64,000 nt of DNA, from NCBI GenBank assembly GCA_902781215.1, contig CACZIO010000002.1, forward strand, positions 32,180 to 96,179, read 5' to 3'. The notes beneath the pieces were generated by a model. The model saw nothing but the letters and a program-made list of their open reading frames with translations. It was not told where the DNA came from and did not search any database. Both the position numbers and the translations under genes were made by a program. This document shows, in pieces, positions 51,049 to 60,438 of this stretch. The stretch comes from an uncultured Lachnospiraceae bacterium. Its GTDB lineage: Bacteria > Bacillota > Clostridia > Lachnospirales > Lachnospiraceae. Positions within the stretch are counted from its first letter, which is position 1. The number at the start of each line of letters is the position of its first letter.

Positions 51049-54000
51049 ATGAACATCACCAAACTGGTCCTGAGGCGCCCGGTGTCGACGGCGCTGGTCA
51101 TCCTGGGCATTTTTGTCTTCGGTATTTTTTCCATTCCGCAGTTTGATATGGAGCTGATCCCGAACATCGACCTGCCCATGTATGTCGTGATGACCGTCTA
51201 TCCCGGCGCGAGTCCGACCGATATCGATGACCTGGTCACGAGCAAGATCGAGGATTCGGCGGAGACCCTCAGCGGCGTCGACAGCGTCATATCCTATTCC
51301 TACAACAATTACTGCATGGTCGCGCTCACCTACGACTACGGCAAGAACATGAATGACGCCTATACGTCCCTGTCGGCCGCGCTCGACCAGCTGAGCCTGC
51401 CGGACGACTGCCAGGACCCGACCATCATCGAGCTGGATGTCAACCAGGCGCCGACGGTCATGATCTCGGCGACCGCGGACGGGTCCTCGGACATGATGGC
51501 CTACATCAACGAGACCGTGGTGCCCACCCTGGAGGGTGTCAACAATGTGGCGCGCGTGGAGGTGTCGGGCGGCCGGACCAATTATGTGCGGGTCCGTCTC
51601 AATGAGGACCGCATGCGTCAGTACGGGCTCAATATTTCGGGGATCTCCCAGCAGCTGGGAGCGGCGGACTACAATGTGCCCGCCGGCAGGATCAAGGCGG
51701 GATCCCAGGAGATCAGCCTGTCGACCAGCGCGGAATTTTTGTCCCTGCAGGACCTGGAGAACACGACCCTGACGACGGGGACAGGCGCCCAGATCCGCCT
51801 GGCGGATATCGCCGACATCAGCATGGGCGTGCAGGATCCGTCCTCCGTCAGCCGTTACAACGGCCAGGAGAATGTCAGCATCCAGGTCTCCAAGGTCCAG
51901 AGCGCCTCGACCGTCCGGGTTGCCTCCAGTGTGCGGAGGGCGGTTGAAGACCTGGAGAAGCAGGACGCGGGTGTCACATACGACCTGGTCTATGACTCCG
52001 GCGCGGAGATCCTCTCCGCCCTGAAATCCGTCGCGGAGACCCTGGCCCTGGGCGTCGTGTTCGCCATGCTGGTACTCTTCATCTTTTTCGGAGACATCCG
52101 TGCCTCCCTCATCGTCGGCAGCTCCATGCCGATCTCGGTCTTTGCGACCCTGGTCATCATGTTCCTGCTGGGCTTCGATCTCAATATCATCACGACCGGC
52201 GCCCTGGTCATCGCGATCGGCATGATCGTGGACAACTCCATCGTCGTCATCGAGAGCTGTTTCCGTGCGACGGAGGAGGGGGATGACCTGCGAGAGGCGG
52301 CGGTCCGCGGCGCGGGGACGGTCATGATGAGTATCGTGGCCTCGACGATCACGACCTGCGTCGTCTACCTGCCCCTGACCATGATCAAGGGCCTGGCCGG
52401 CCAGATGTTCTCCCAGCTGGGCGTCATCATCGTCGTTGCCATGATCGCCTCCCTGGTCAGTGCCCTGTGTATTGTGCCCCTCCTGTACGTCTATGTGCAG
52501 CCCAGGGAGAAGAAGGTCAGCCGTATCAACGGCGCTCTGGACCGGGTGCGCGGCGGCTACGACGGGCTCCTGCGCAGGCTCCTCTACAGGAAAAAGACGA
52601 CCCTGCTGGTCAGCGTCCTGCTCCTGATCCTGTCCTTTGTCATCGCGTCCACGCTCAACTTCGAGCTGATCCCCGCCGACTATGACGGCAGCATCACGAT
52701 CACGGCCGATTTCCGGCCCGGGACCCGTCTGGAGATCATGGACCGGGAGATGACCCGGATCGAGGAGATGGTCCGCGACGATGAATTGTTTGAAAATTAC
52801 AGTCTGACCATTTCCGGCAGTCAGGCGACCGTCACGGCCTATGCGGTGGACGACTGCCCCAGGACCAGTGAGTCGGCGGTGGAGGAATACACCAACGCCC
52901 TGGCAGATATGACGGGCGCGGATATCGCGGTCGGCCCCTCCGGCGGCTCCAGCAGCGCCATGTCCGCCAATTATTCGTCGGATACCATCGACGTGGTCGT
53001 CCAGAGTGAGGACATGGATGCCCTGGCGGATGCCTGTGAGCAGATCGAGGAGGAGATGGCTGTCCTGCCGGGCGTCATCCACGTCAAGTCGGACGCCTCC
53101 ACGAGGCAGACTGCAGGCCATGTGGTCGTGGACCCTCAGAAGGCCGCGGCGGCGGGGCTGGCCCCGGCCCAGGTGGCCATGGACCTCTATCAGACCATGA
53201 ACGGCGTCACGGCCGCCCACATGGATATCGACGGGAACCAGTACGACATCATCCTCAACTATGCCGACGGGGCCTACGAAGATATCAACCAGCTCATGGA
53301 CAAGACCCTGGCCGGCGCCATGGGCAATCAGGTCGTCCTGCACGACATCGCGGAGGTGTCCTACGACCAGCAGCTGCAGATGATCCAGAAGAGCGGCGGC
53401 AAGATCCAGAATACGGTCTCCGCGACACCTGCTGACGGAGAAAAGGGCAGCGTCCAGAAGGCGGTCAACAGCCTGATGGCGGACATCGAGCTGCCGGAGG
53501 GCGTCGAACAGTCCTCCTCCATGCTGGATGATACCAGGACGGAGAACCTCTCGGCCATTTTCTACGCGATCCTGGCCGGCATCTTCCTTGTCTTCCTGGT
53601 GATGGCCATGCAGTTTGAATCGCCCCGCTTCTCGCTCATGGTCATGACCTGCATCCCCTTCTCCCTGATCGGGTCCTTCCTGCTGCTCTTTGTCATGCGC
53701 AGCAGCATGAACATGGTGTCCATGATGGGCTTCCTCATGCTCATGGGAATCGCCGTCAACAACGGTATCCTCCTTGTCGACACCGTCAACCAGGAGAAGG
53801 AGAGGATGTCCCTGGATGACGCCCTGGTCGAGGCGGGCAAGATCCGCCTGCGGCCCATCCTGATGACCACGCTCACCACCATCCTGGCCATGGTGCCCAT
53901 GGGATGGTTTTCGGACAACAAGATGATGTCCAGTATGGCCTTCGTCATCATCGGCGGCCTCGTCGCATCCACCGTCCTGTGCCTGCTCATGATGCCGTCC

Positions 54001-54114
54001 TACTATCTCATCATCTCCAAAAAAGACAAGACGGACCGGCCGGACAGAAGGCTCCCCTTCTGGAGGCGCCGGGCCCTGCCCGCAGGAGGAAACAATGGCG
54101 GCGAAGAAGGATGA
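51049..54114 (+). CDS. RND-family efflux permease (AcrB/HAE-like)
   Basis: A 1021-residue proton-driven exporter: MNITKLVLRRPVSTALVILGIFVFG at the start, then the large extracytoplasmic loop, the central helices with GMIVDNSIVVIESCFRA carrying the proton-relay aspartates, and the second half repeating the pattern with IGSFLLLFVMRSSMNMVSMMGFLMLMGIAVNNGILLVDT. AAAAGGA precedes the ATG. Its 3' end overlaps holA by 20 bases. With the MFP and MarR genes it forms a probable drug or lipid export unit. Confidence 0.95.
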   Translation: MNITKLVLRRPVSTALVILGIFVFGIFSIPQFDMELIPNIDLPMYVVMTVYPGASPTDIDDLVTSKIEDSAETLSGVDSVISYSYNNYCMVALTYDYGKNMNDAYTSLSAALDQLSLPDDCQDPTIIELDVNQAPTVMISATADGSSDMMAYINETVVPTLEGVNNVARVEVSGGRTNYVRVRLNEDRMRQYGLNISGISQQLGAADYNVPAGRIKAGSQEISLSTSAEFLSLQDLENTTLTTGTGAQIRLADIADISMGVQDPSSVSRYNGQENVSIQVSKVQSASTVRVASSVRRAVEDLEKQDAGVTYDLVYDSGAEILSALKSVAETLALGVVFAMLVLFIFFGDIRASLIVGSSMPISVFATLVIMFLLGFDLNIITTGALVIAIGMIVDNSIVVIESCFRATEEGDDLREAAVRGAGTVMMSIVASTITTCVVYLPLTMIKGLAGQMFSQLGVIIVVAMIASLVSALCIVPLLYVYVQPREKKVSRINGALDRVRGGYDGLLRRLLYRKKTTLLVSVLLLILSFVIASTLNFELIPADYDGSITITADFRPGTRLEIMDREMTRIEEMVRDDELFENYSLTISGSQATVTAYAVDDCPRTSESAVEEYTNALADMTGADIAVGPSGGSSSAMSANYSSDTIDVVVQSEDMDALADACEQIEEEMAVLPGVIHVKSDASTRQTAGHVVVDPQKAAAAGLAPAQVAMDLYQTMNGVTAAHMDIDGNQYDIILNYADGAYEDINQLMDKTLAGAMGNQVVLHDIAEVSYDQQLQMIQKSGGKIQNTVSATPADGEKGSVQKAVNSLMADIELPEGVEQSSSMLDDTRTENLSAIFYAILAGIFLVFLVMAMQFESPRFSLMVMTCIPFSLIGSFLLLFVMRSSMNMVSMMGFLMLMGIAVNNGILLVDTVNQEKERMSLDDALVEAGKIRLRPILMTTLTTILAMVPMGWFSDNKMMSSMAFVIIGGLVASTVLCLLMMPSYYLIISKKDKTDRPDRRLPFWRRRALPAGGNNGGEEG

Positions 54115-55120
54115 CTTTGCCCGGCAGCAGAGTCTGCTGAACAAGGAACTGAAGGAGGGGACCTTTCACCGGGTATACCTGGTCTGCGGGGATCAGGCCT
54201 ACCTGCGTCTGCAGAACCGGGACCGGCTCCGGGCTGCCCTTCTGGGGGACGGGGATGAGATGAATGTCTCGTCCTATTCCGGCATGGATGTTACGGCGCG
54301 CGAGGTCATCGACCAGGCCGAGACCCTGCCTTTTTTTGCGGACAGGCGCGTGATCCTGCTGGAAAACTCGGTCTTTTTCTCCAAAAAGGCCAGTGTGGAG
54401 TCAGACGCCCTGGCTGCCTACATTCCGGAAATCCCGGAGTCAGCTGCCCTGGTCTTCGTGGAGGAGGCCCCGGACAAGCGCAAGAAGCTCTACAAGGCCA
54501 TCCAGAAAAACGGATTTGTACTCAACTGCGAGGACCTGACGCCCCAGATGCTGGGCAGGTGGACGGCGGGGCTCTTTAAAAAGGCGGGCCTGGCCATCGA
54601 CGGCCCCACCCTCAACCGCTTCCTGGAGACCGTGGGCGAGGACATGATGAACATCGTCAGCGAGTCGGAGAAACTGATCGGCTACTGCATGGGGCGGGAG
54701 AGCGTGACCGCGGAGGACATCGCAGCCGTCTGCAGCCCTCAGCTCAGGGACCGGGTCTTTGACATGATCGGGGCGGTCTCCCGCAGACAGAAGGACCGGG
54801 CCCTGTCCATCTACATGGACCTCATCGCCCTGCGGACCCCGTCCCAGGTCATCCTGACCCTCCTGCAGAGGGAGTATTCACGCCTGCTCCAGGTGAAGGA
54901 GCTCCAGGAGGAGCGAAAATCCGAGGCGGAGATCGCCGCAAAGATCGGCCTTTCCCCCTGGATCGTCAAAAAAAACTACCTGCCTGTCACGCGGTCTCAG
55001 GATGCGGGACGCCTTGCGCGCGCCCTGCAGCTCTGCCTGCAGGCCGACCAGGACTACAAGAGCGGCCGGATCGACGCCGGCGTCGCCGCGGAGATGACCA
55101 TCATCCGCCTGTGCGGATAA
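54095..55120 (+). CDS. holA: DNA polymerase III delta subunit
   Basis: The clamp-loader delta subunit, 341 residues. HRVYLVCGDQAYLRLQNRDRL, then VILLENSVFFS, KLYKAIQKNGFVLNC, the delta-family helical stretch GEDMMNIVSESEKLIGYC, and ending with IDAGVAAEMTIIRLCG. It begins inside the RND gene (20 shared bases) with AGGAGG directly before the ATG, so translation is likely coupled. Its usual neighbour rpsT is not seen here. Confidence 0.94.
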   Translation: MAAKKDDFARQQSLLNKELKEGTFHRVYLVCGDQAYLRLQNRDRLRAALLGDGDEMNVSSYSGMDVTAREVIDQAETLPFFADRRVILLENSVFFSKKASVESDALAAYIPEIPESAALVFVEEAPDKRKKLYKAIQKNGFVLNCEDLTPQMLGRWTAGLFKKAGLAIDGPTLNRFLETVGEDMMNIVSESEKLIGYCMGRESVTAEDIAAVCSPQLRDRVFDMIGAVSRRQKDRALSIYMDLIALRTPSQVILTLLQREYSRLLQVKELQEERKSEAEIAAKIGLSPWIVKKNYLPVTRSQDAGRLARALQLCLQADQDYKSGRIDAGVAAEMTIIRLCG

Positions 55121-55196
55121 ACCGGCGAGAACCGTCCCAGGCGGATCCCGGTTGAGAGACCGCGAGAACCGTCCCTGTGATCTCGCTGTCATATCC

Positions 55197-55226
55197 TTGA
55201 CAATCGGACCGGAATTGTTCTATCAT
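55197..55226 (+). promoter_or_regulatory. Possible promoter upstream of nagB
   Basis: TTGACA (55197-55202), 18 bases, TATCAT (55221-55226). The start point would fall inside the terminator stem below, so it would escape it. Confidence 0.45.
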
Positions 55227-55263
55227 AAAGCCGTTGCACCCTCACGGGTACAGCGGCTTTTTT
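55227..55263 (+). terminator. Intrinsic terminator after holA
   Basis: AAAGCCGTTG (55227-55236) pairs with CAGCGGCTTT (55251-55260), inner stem ACCC/GGGT, then TTT. It ends the efflux-holA transcript. Confidence 0.88.
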
Positions 55264-55523
55264 GTGTAAAATCTCTCCCTGTTCAGAGGAGGAAACGGGA
55301 GATATTAGCGCCAGGGCCTTCACAGGCTGACGAGGTTTGGCAGTTATCGAAAGATTCGGCGGATGCTGTCACGGCCGGAGGAAAAACGTGCCCGCCACGT
55401 ATTTCTCATGTGGGTCGTCAGGGAAGGGGCAAAAAGCAGAATCAACACTGTAACAAAGACCTTCCTGTCACAAAAATGGAGAATTGATAAAAAACCAGAC
55501 AAATAAAGGAGTTTGTATATATT

Positions 55524-56315
55524 ATGCGAGTTGTTATTCAGGATAATTACGAGAAGATGTGCAAATGGGCTGCCGCTTATGTCGCGGGCAAGATCAACGC
55601 CCACAAGGAGGAGAGGCCTTTCGTGCTGGGTCTGCCCACAGGCTCCTCCCCCATCGGTGTATATGAGGAGCTTGTCCGTATGAACAAGGCCGGCGAGGTC
55701 TCCTTCGCCAACGTCGTGACCTTCAACATGGACGAGTATCTGGGACTTCCCCGTGAGCACGACCAGAGCTACTGGTACTTCATGCACTACTATTTCTTTG
55801 ATCACCTCGTGGACATGAAGCCCGAGAACATCAATATCCTCAACGGCATGACCGATGATCCCGAGGGTGAGTGCGCGCGCTACGAGGAAAAGATCGCCTC
55901 CTACGGCGGCATCGACCTCTTTATGGGCGGCATCGGCGTCGACGGCCACATCGCCTTCAACGAGCCCTTCACGTCCCTGACCTCCAGGACCGGTGTCCGC
56001 GACCTGACCACGGATACCCGCATCGTCAACTCCCGCTTCTTTGACAACGATATGAACAAGGTGCCCGCCCAGGCCCTGTCCGTCGGGATCGGCACGGTCA
56101 CGGATGCGAAGGAGGTCCTGATCCTGATCAACGGCCACAACAAGGCCCGCGCTCTGGCCCAGGTCGTCGAGGGCAGTGTCAGCGCACGCTGGACCTGCAG
56201 TGCCCTGCAGATGCACAACGGCGCCATCATCGCCTGCGACGAAGAGGCCTGCGGTGAGATGACCGTGGACAGCTACAAGTATTTCCTGGATATTGAAAAG
56301 AAGGAGAGACTGTAA
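55524..56315 (+). CDS. nagB: Glucosamine-6-phosphate deaminase
   Basis: Converts glucosamine-6-phosphate to fructose-6-phosphate and ammonia. The 263-residue protein has LGLPTGSSPIGVYEEL, FNMDEYLGL, the catalytic GGIGVDGHIAFNEP and GIGTVTDAKEVLI. The ribosome site is AAAGGAG. glmM, which works in the opposite, biosynthetic direction, starts 37 bases downstream, probably on one transcript; glmS lies about 4 kb further on. Confidence 0.95.
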   Translation: MRVVIQDNYEKMCKWAAAYVAGKINAHKEERPFVLGLPTGSSPIGVYEELVRMNKAGEVSFANVVTFNMDEYLGLPREHDQSYWYFMHYYFFDHLVDMKPENINILNGMTDDPEGECARYEEKIASYGGIDLFMGGIGVDGHIAFNEPFTSLTSRTGVRDLTTDTRIVNSRFFDNDMNKVPAQALSVGIGTVTDAKEVLILINGHNKARALAQVVEGSVSARWTCSALQMHNGAIIACDEEACGEMTVDSYKYFLDIEKKERL

Positions 56316-56352
56316 ACCATCCTTACAGCAATGTCCTTTGATGGAGGAATCA

Positions 56353-57699
56353 ATGGGAAAGTATTTCGGAACGGACGGCTTCCGCGGTGAAGCCAATGTT
56401 GTATTGAATTATGAGCACGCGATCAAGATCGGCCGTTTTCTGGGCTGGTACTACGGCGCGCGCCTGGACAAAAAAGCCAAGATCGTGATCGGCAAGGATA
56501 CCCGCCGGTCCAGCTACATGTTTGAGTATGCGCTCTGCACAGGCCTCATGGCCTCCGGCGCTGACGCCTATATCATGCACGTCACGACCACCCCTTCCGT
56601 GGCCTACATCACCCGCGTCGATGATTTTGACTGCGGTATCATGATCTCCGCCTCCCACAATCCCTACTACGACAACGGGATCAAGCTTCTCAACTCCAAC
56701 GGCGAGAAGATGGATGAGGAGACCATCCTCAAGGTCGAGGAGTATATCGACGGTGGTCTGGAGATCCCTGTGGCGAGCGGACACGAGATCGGCCGCACGG
56801 TGGACTATGTCGCCGGCCGCAACCGCTACATCGGCTACCTGATCTCCATGTCCAAGTTCAGCTTCAAGGACAAGAAGGTGGGTCTGGACGTCGCCAACGG
56901 CGCCGCCTGGTCCATCGCCAAGGGCGTGTTTGACGCGCTCGGCGCCAGGACCTATGTCATGAACGCGGAGCCCGACGGTTACAACATCAACACGGACTGC
57001 GGGTCCACCCACATCGAGCACCTGCAGAAATTCGTCGTGGACAACGGCCTCGATGTCGGCTTCGCCTACGACGGCGACGCGGACCGGTGCCTGTGCGTGG
57101 ACGAGAAGGGCAACGTTGTCACCGGCGACCACATCCTCTACATCTACGGCCTGTACATGAAGGAGCGCGACAAGCTGCTCAACAACAAGGTCGTCACGAC
57201 CGTCATGAGCAATTTCGGCCTCTACAAGGCCTTCGACAAGGTCGGCATCGAGTACGAGAAGACCGCTGTCGGCGACAAGTATGTCTATGAGAACATGGTC
57301 AAAAACGGACACCGCATCGGCGGCGAGCAGAGCGGCCATATCATCTTCTCCAAGTATGCCACCACCGGCGACGGCATCCTGACCTCCCTCAAGATGATGG
57401 AAGTCATGCTGGCCAAGGAGAAGCCCATGAGTGAGCTGGCGGCTCCGGTCGTCTTTTATCCCCAGGTCCTCAAGAATGTCCGCGTCAAGTCCAAGCCCGA
57501 AGCCCAGAACGACCCCGCCGTCCAGGCGCAGGTCCGGAAGGTCGCGGAGGAGCTCGGCGATGACGGCCGCATCCTGGTCCGCGAGAGCGGCACGGAGCCG
57601 GTCATCCGCGTCATGGTCGAGGCCGGATCCGACGAGATCTGCGAAAAATATGTGGATTCCGTCATCGATGTGATCAAAGAGGACGGACATCTGGCCTGA
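56353..57699 (+). CDS. glmM: Phosphoglucosamine mutase
   Basis: Interconverts glucosamine-6-phosphate and glucosamine-1-phosphate for cell-wall UDP-GlcNAc. The 448-residue protein has MGKYFGTDGFRGEAN at the start, the phosphoserine loop MISASHNPYYDNGIK, the metal loop DGDADRCL, GGEQSGHI and the C-terminal RESGTEPVIRVMVEA. The ATG at 56353 follows ATGGAGG; the frame is open to 56293. Confidence 0.95.
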   Translation: MGKYFGTDGFRGEANVVLNYEHAIKIGRFLGWYYGARLDKKAKIVIGKDTRRSSYMFEYALCTGLMASGADAYIMHVTTTPSVAYITRVDDFDCGIMISASHNPYYDNGIKLLNSNGEKMDEETILKVEEYIDGGLEIPVASGHEIGRTVDYVAGRNRYIGYLISMSKFSFKDKKVGLDVANGAAWSIAKGVFDALGARTYVMNAEPDGYNINTDCGSTHIEHLQKFVVDNGLDVGFAYDGDADRCLCVDEKGNVVTGDHILYIYGLYMKERDKLLNNKVVTTVMSNFGLYKAFDKVGIEYEKTAVGDKYVYENMVKNGHRIGGEQSGHIIFSKYATTGDGILTSLKMMEVMLAKEKPMSELAAPVVFYPQVLKNVRVKSKPEAQNDPAVQAQVRKVAEELGDDGRILVRESGTEPVIRVMVEAGSDEICEKYVDSVIDVIKEDGHLA

Positions 57700-57721
57700 C
57701 CGGTTATCATAAAGAGTCAAG

Positions 57722-57762
57722 AGGGATGCCTTCCCGGCAGCCGCCGGGCGGGCATCCCTTAT
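57722..57762 (+). terminator. Terminator after glmM
   Basis: AGGGATGCC (57722-57730) pairs with GGCATCCCT (57751-57759), with an inner CCCGGC/GCCGGG stem, then TATC. Confidence 0.75.
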
Positions 57763-57881
57763 CGTTGTATTGACGCGGGCCAAAACATGCGCCTGCACGA
57801 CAATGACAGATGCCTCCGGGGCGATATGCCTGAAAAGCATATGCTGCCGCCCCCGGGAGCGGCATCGCTGGAATAAATCGA

Positions 57882-59075
57882 ATGACAACACAACATCCGG
57901 TCTCCGCTGCCGGACAGGAGGCGGAGACAAGCGTCAGGCATCCGGCCGGACAGGAGACGGAGACCTTTGGCACACCGGCACCCGGTCTGCATGCGGCCCT
58001 GCTCGCCTGGTATGACCTGTACAGACGGCACCTGCCCTGGCGGGAGGATCCGACCGCCTATCATGTCTGGGTCTCGGAGATCATGCTCCAGCAGACCCGT
58101 GTGGAGGCGGTCAGGGGCTACTATGCCCGCTTTATGGAACGCTTTCCCGATATCAGGTCGCTGGCGGAGTCGGAGGAGGACGAGTGCCTCAAGCTCTGGG
58201 AGGGGCTGGGCTACTACAGCCGGGCCCGGAATCTGCGCCGGGCGGCGGGCGTGGTCATGGACCAGTACGGGGGAGAGATGCCCCGCACTGCCGGCGAGCT
58301 GCGAAAGCTCCCGGGAATCGGTCCCTATACGTCGGCGGCGATCGCCTCCATTGCCTTCGGTGAGAGGATCCCTGCGGTAGACGGCAACCTGCTGCGCGTA
58401 TTCGCCCGCCTGTCCCTCTATGAAAAAGAGATCAAAACGCCGGCGGCTTCAAAAGCGGCGGAAGACTTCTTCCTGCAGGCTATGCCGCAGGAGAGGCCCG
58501 GCGACTTCAACCAGGCCCTGATGGATCTGGGCGCCGGTGTCTGTATTCCGGGCGGGACTCCGGCCTGCCAGACGGACGGGGAGTGCCCCCTGCGGGATTA
58601 CTGCGGAGCCTGTCGGACCGGCCGCTGCGGAGACCTGCCCGTCATGCCCGTCAAAAAGGCCCGCAGGATCGAGCATAGGACGGTCCTGGTCATCCGGGAT
58701 GACGATCATATCCTGCTGCGCCGGCGACCTGCGAAGGGCCTGCTGGCGGGCCTCTATGAGTTTCCCAATGAAGAGGGCTGGATGACAGAGGCTGAGGCCC
58801 TGGACCGGGCTGAGTCCTACGGCTGTATGCCTGCCGGGATCAGACGGCTCCCGGATGCCAGACATGTCTTTACCCACCTGGAATGGCATATGAGGGGCTA
58901 TGAGATCCGGTCAAGGGCATTTTCGGACACATTTCCGGACAATACGCCTGCAGCAGGTCATAGTCCGGAAACAGGCGGCTGCTTTGCGGCGCCGCTCGGG
59001 AACCTTCGGGACAAATATGCCATCCCCGGAGCCCTGGCGGCCTTTTCGCCGGCAGATCCCGATAAGGACCTGTGA
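57882..59075 (+). CDS. mutY: A/G-specific adenine glycosylase
   Basis: Removes adenine mispaired with 8-oxoguanine. The 397-residue protein has LPWREDPTAYHVWVSEIMLQQTRV, the helix-hairpin-helix LRKLPGIGPYTSAAIASIAFGE with the catalytic VDGN, the 4Fe-4S loop with cysteines at GVCIPGG, PAC, GEC, YCGAC, and a C-terminal MutT-like domain (about 260-360). About 30 residues at the N-terminus and a stretch near 350-365 are non-conserved. The start ATG has only a weak site. No neighbour shares its function. Confidence 0.95.
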   Translation: MTTQHPVSAAGQEAETSVRHPAGQETETFGTPAPGLHAALLAWYDLYRRHLPWREDPTAYHVWVSEIMLQQTRVEAVRGYYARFMERFPDIRSLAESEEDECLKLWEGLGYYSRARNLRRAAGVVMDQYGGEMPRTAGELRKLPGIGPYTSAAIASIAFGERIPAVDGNLLRVFARLSLYEKEIKTPAASKAAEDFFLQAMPQERPGDFNQALMDLGAGVCIPGGTPACQTDGECPLRDYCGACRTGRCGDLPVMPVKKARRIEHRTVLVIRDDDHILLRRRPAKGLLAGLYEFPNEEGWMTEAEALDRAESYGCMPAGIRRLPDARHVFTHLEWHMRGYEIRSRAFSDTFPDNTPAAGHSPETGGCFAAPLGNLRDKYAIPGALAAFSPADPDKDL

Positions 59076-59128
59076 CCGGCGGCTGTATCACCGCGGAATC
59101 TCAGTGAAGACCTGTGACCGGCGGCTGT
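59067..59128 (+). repeat. 20-bp direct repeat over the mutY stop codon
   Basis: GACCTGTGACCGGCGGCTGT occurs at 59067-59086, overlapping the mutY stop, and at 59109-59128, a 42-bp step. Only the 20-base core is shared. 59130-59273 holds no gene. Confidence 0.7.
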
Positions 59129-59273
59129 TTTGGATGATATGCTGAGCAGTCCCGGCGGCTTATGAATTTTTTCTGAACACGGCACAAGACTATTGATTTA
59201 TGGTAAAATATTCTATCTGTTTACAGTCGCTTAACGGAAATCATTATTTTGTTACATGGAGTAAATCTTTCTG

Positions 59274-60392
59274 ATGAAACTATTATCGATCGCGGTACCC
59301 TGCTACAATTCAGAAGCTTATATGGAGAACTGCATCCGCTCACTGCTGGTGGGCGGAGACGAGGTGGAGATCCTGATTGTCGATGACGGCTCCACGGACA
59401 GGACGGCGGAGATTGCCGACCGTCTGGAGCGCAGGCATCCCGGGATCATCCGTGCCATCCACCAGCCCAACAAGGGCCACGGCGGCGCAGTCAACACCGG
59501 GATCGCCCATGCCACCGGACTTTATTTCAAGGTGGTGGACAGTGACGACAAGGTCCGCGCCAGCGCCTACAGGAGCATCCTGGATGTCCTGAGGCGGTTT
59601 TCCGGCCCCGTGGCGGAGGGCGGAGCCGGCGCAAAAGTCTCCCGGGCAGGTGCTGAGGGTAGCTCCGGGACCGGGAACGAGGCATCAGAGGGAGCGGAAC
59701 CCGCGCTGGATCTTCTCATCAGCAATTTCGTCTACAACAAGGAGGACCAGAACCGTCACACGGTCATGCAGTACCGCAAGTGTCTGCCTGTGGGCAGGGT
59801 CTTTTCCTGGGACGAGGCCAACCGCTTCCCGATCGGCAAATACATCCTGATGCACTCTGTCATCTTCCGGACACAGATGCTCAGGGAGAGCGGCCTGCAG
59901 CTGCCGGAGCACACCTTCTACGTGGACAACATCTATGTCTTCAACCCGCTCCCTTACGTGCACCGCATGTATTATCTGGATGTCAATTTCTATTATTATT
60001 TCATCGGCCGCGAGGACCAGTCCGTCCATGAGGATGTCATGATCCGTCGGCTGGACCAGCAGGCCCGCGTGAACCGCATCATGATCGACCACTTCGCCGA
60101 TCCGGCTTGCCAGGACATGATCGGGAGCCGCAGGGCCCTGCGCCAGTATATGTTCAATTACCTGGAGATCATCACGACCATCACCTCTGTCCTGGCCCTG
60201 CGGTCGGGCACACCGGACCACCTGCAGCTGCGGGACGACATATGGGCCTACCTGCAGGACAAGGACGAAAAGCTGTGGAAGAAGATGCGCAGGCGGCCTC
60301 TGGGCATGGCCATGAACGTCAACGGCAGCCTGTCCCGCAGAGTCGTGATCACGCTCTACCACATTGCGCAGCGACTGTTCAACTTTAACTGA
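59274..60392 (+). CDS. Family-2 glycosyltransferase
   Basis: A 372-residue GT-A fold glycosyltransferase. It has SIAVPCYNSEAYMENCIRSLL at the N-terminus, the nucleotide-sugar motif LIVDDGSTDRTAEIAD, NKGHGGAVNTGIAHATG and the metal-binding KVVDSDDKV (DSD). Residues about 105-140 are an Ala/Gly/Ser insertion (EGGAGAKVSRAGAEGSSGTG), after which the fold resumes. GGAG is about 12 bases before the ATG. It lies just before glmS, with a second sugar transferase further on, so it probably acts on cell-surface glycans. The donor and acceptor are unknown. Confidence 0.88.
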   Translation: MKLLSIAVPCYNSEAYMENCIRSLLVGGDEVEILIVDDGSTDRTAEIADRLERRHPGIIRAIHQPNKGHGGAVNTGIAHATGLYFKVVDSDDKVRASAYRSILDVLRRFSGPVAEGGAGAKVSRAGAEGSSGTGNEASEGAEPALDLLISNFVYNKEDQNRHTVMQYRKCLPVGRVFSWDEANRFPIGKYILMHSVIFRTQMLRESGLQLPEHTFYVDNIYVFNPLPYVHRMYYLDVNFYYYFIGREDQSVHEDVMIRRLDQQARVNRIMIDHFADPACQDMIGSRRALRQYMFNYLEIITTITSVLALRSGTPDHLQLRDDIWAYLQDKDEKLWKKMRRRPLGMAMNVNGSLSRRVVITLYHIAQRLFNFN

Positions 60393-60438
60393 AGTATTTA
60401 CCCGATCTCACTGGTTTTTTTTAACAGGAGTAATAAAT

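Larger units (their letters stand above)
55121..55523. other. Intergenic region with repeats, terminator and promoter before nagB
   Basis: GAGAACCGTCCC occurs twice in direct orientation (55127-55138 and 55164-55175), 37 bp apart, copies of the element seen at 16097 and 17807. It is followed by a promoter overlapping a terminator, then about 240 bases with no gene. Confidence 0.55.

Noticed and set aside
60393-60438. glmS ribozyme
   Set aside because: Only 46 bases separate glmS from the upstream gene, too few for the ribozyme, and no core motif is visible.
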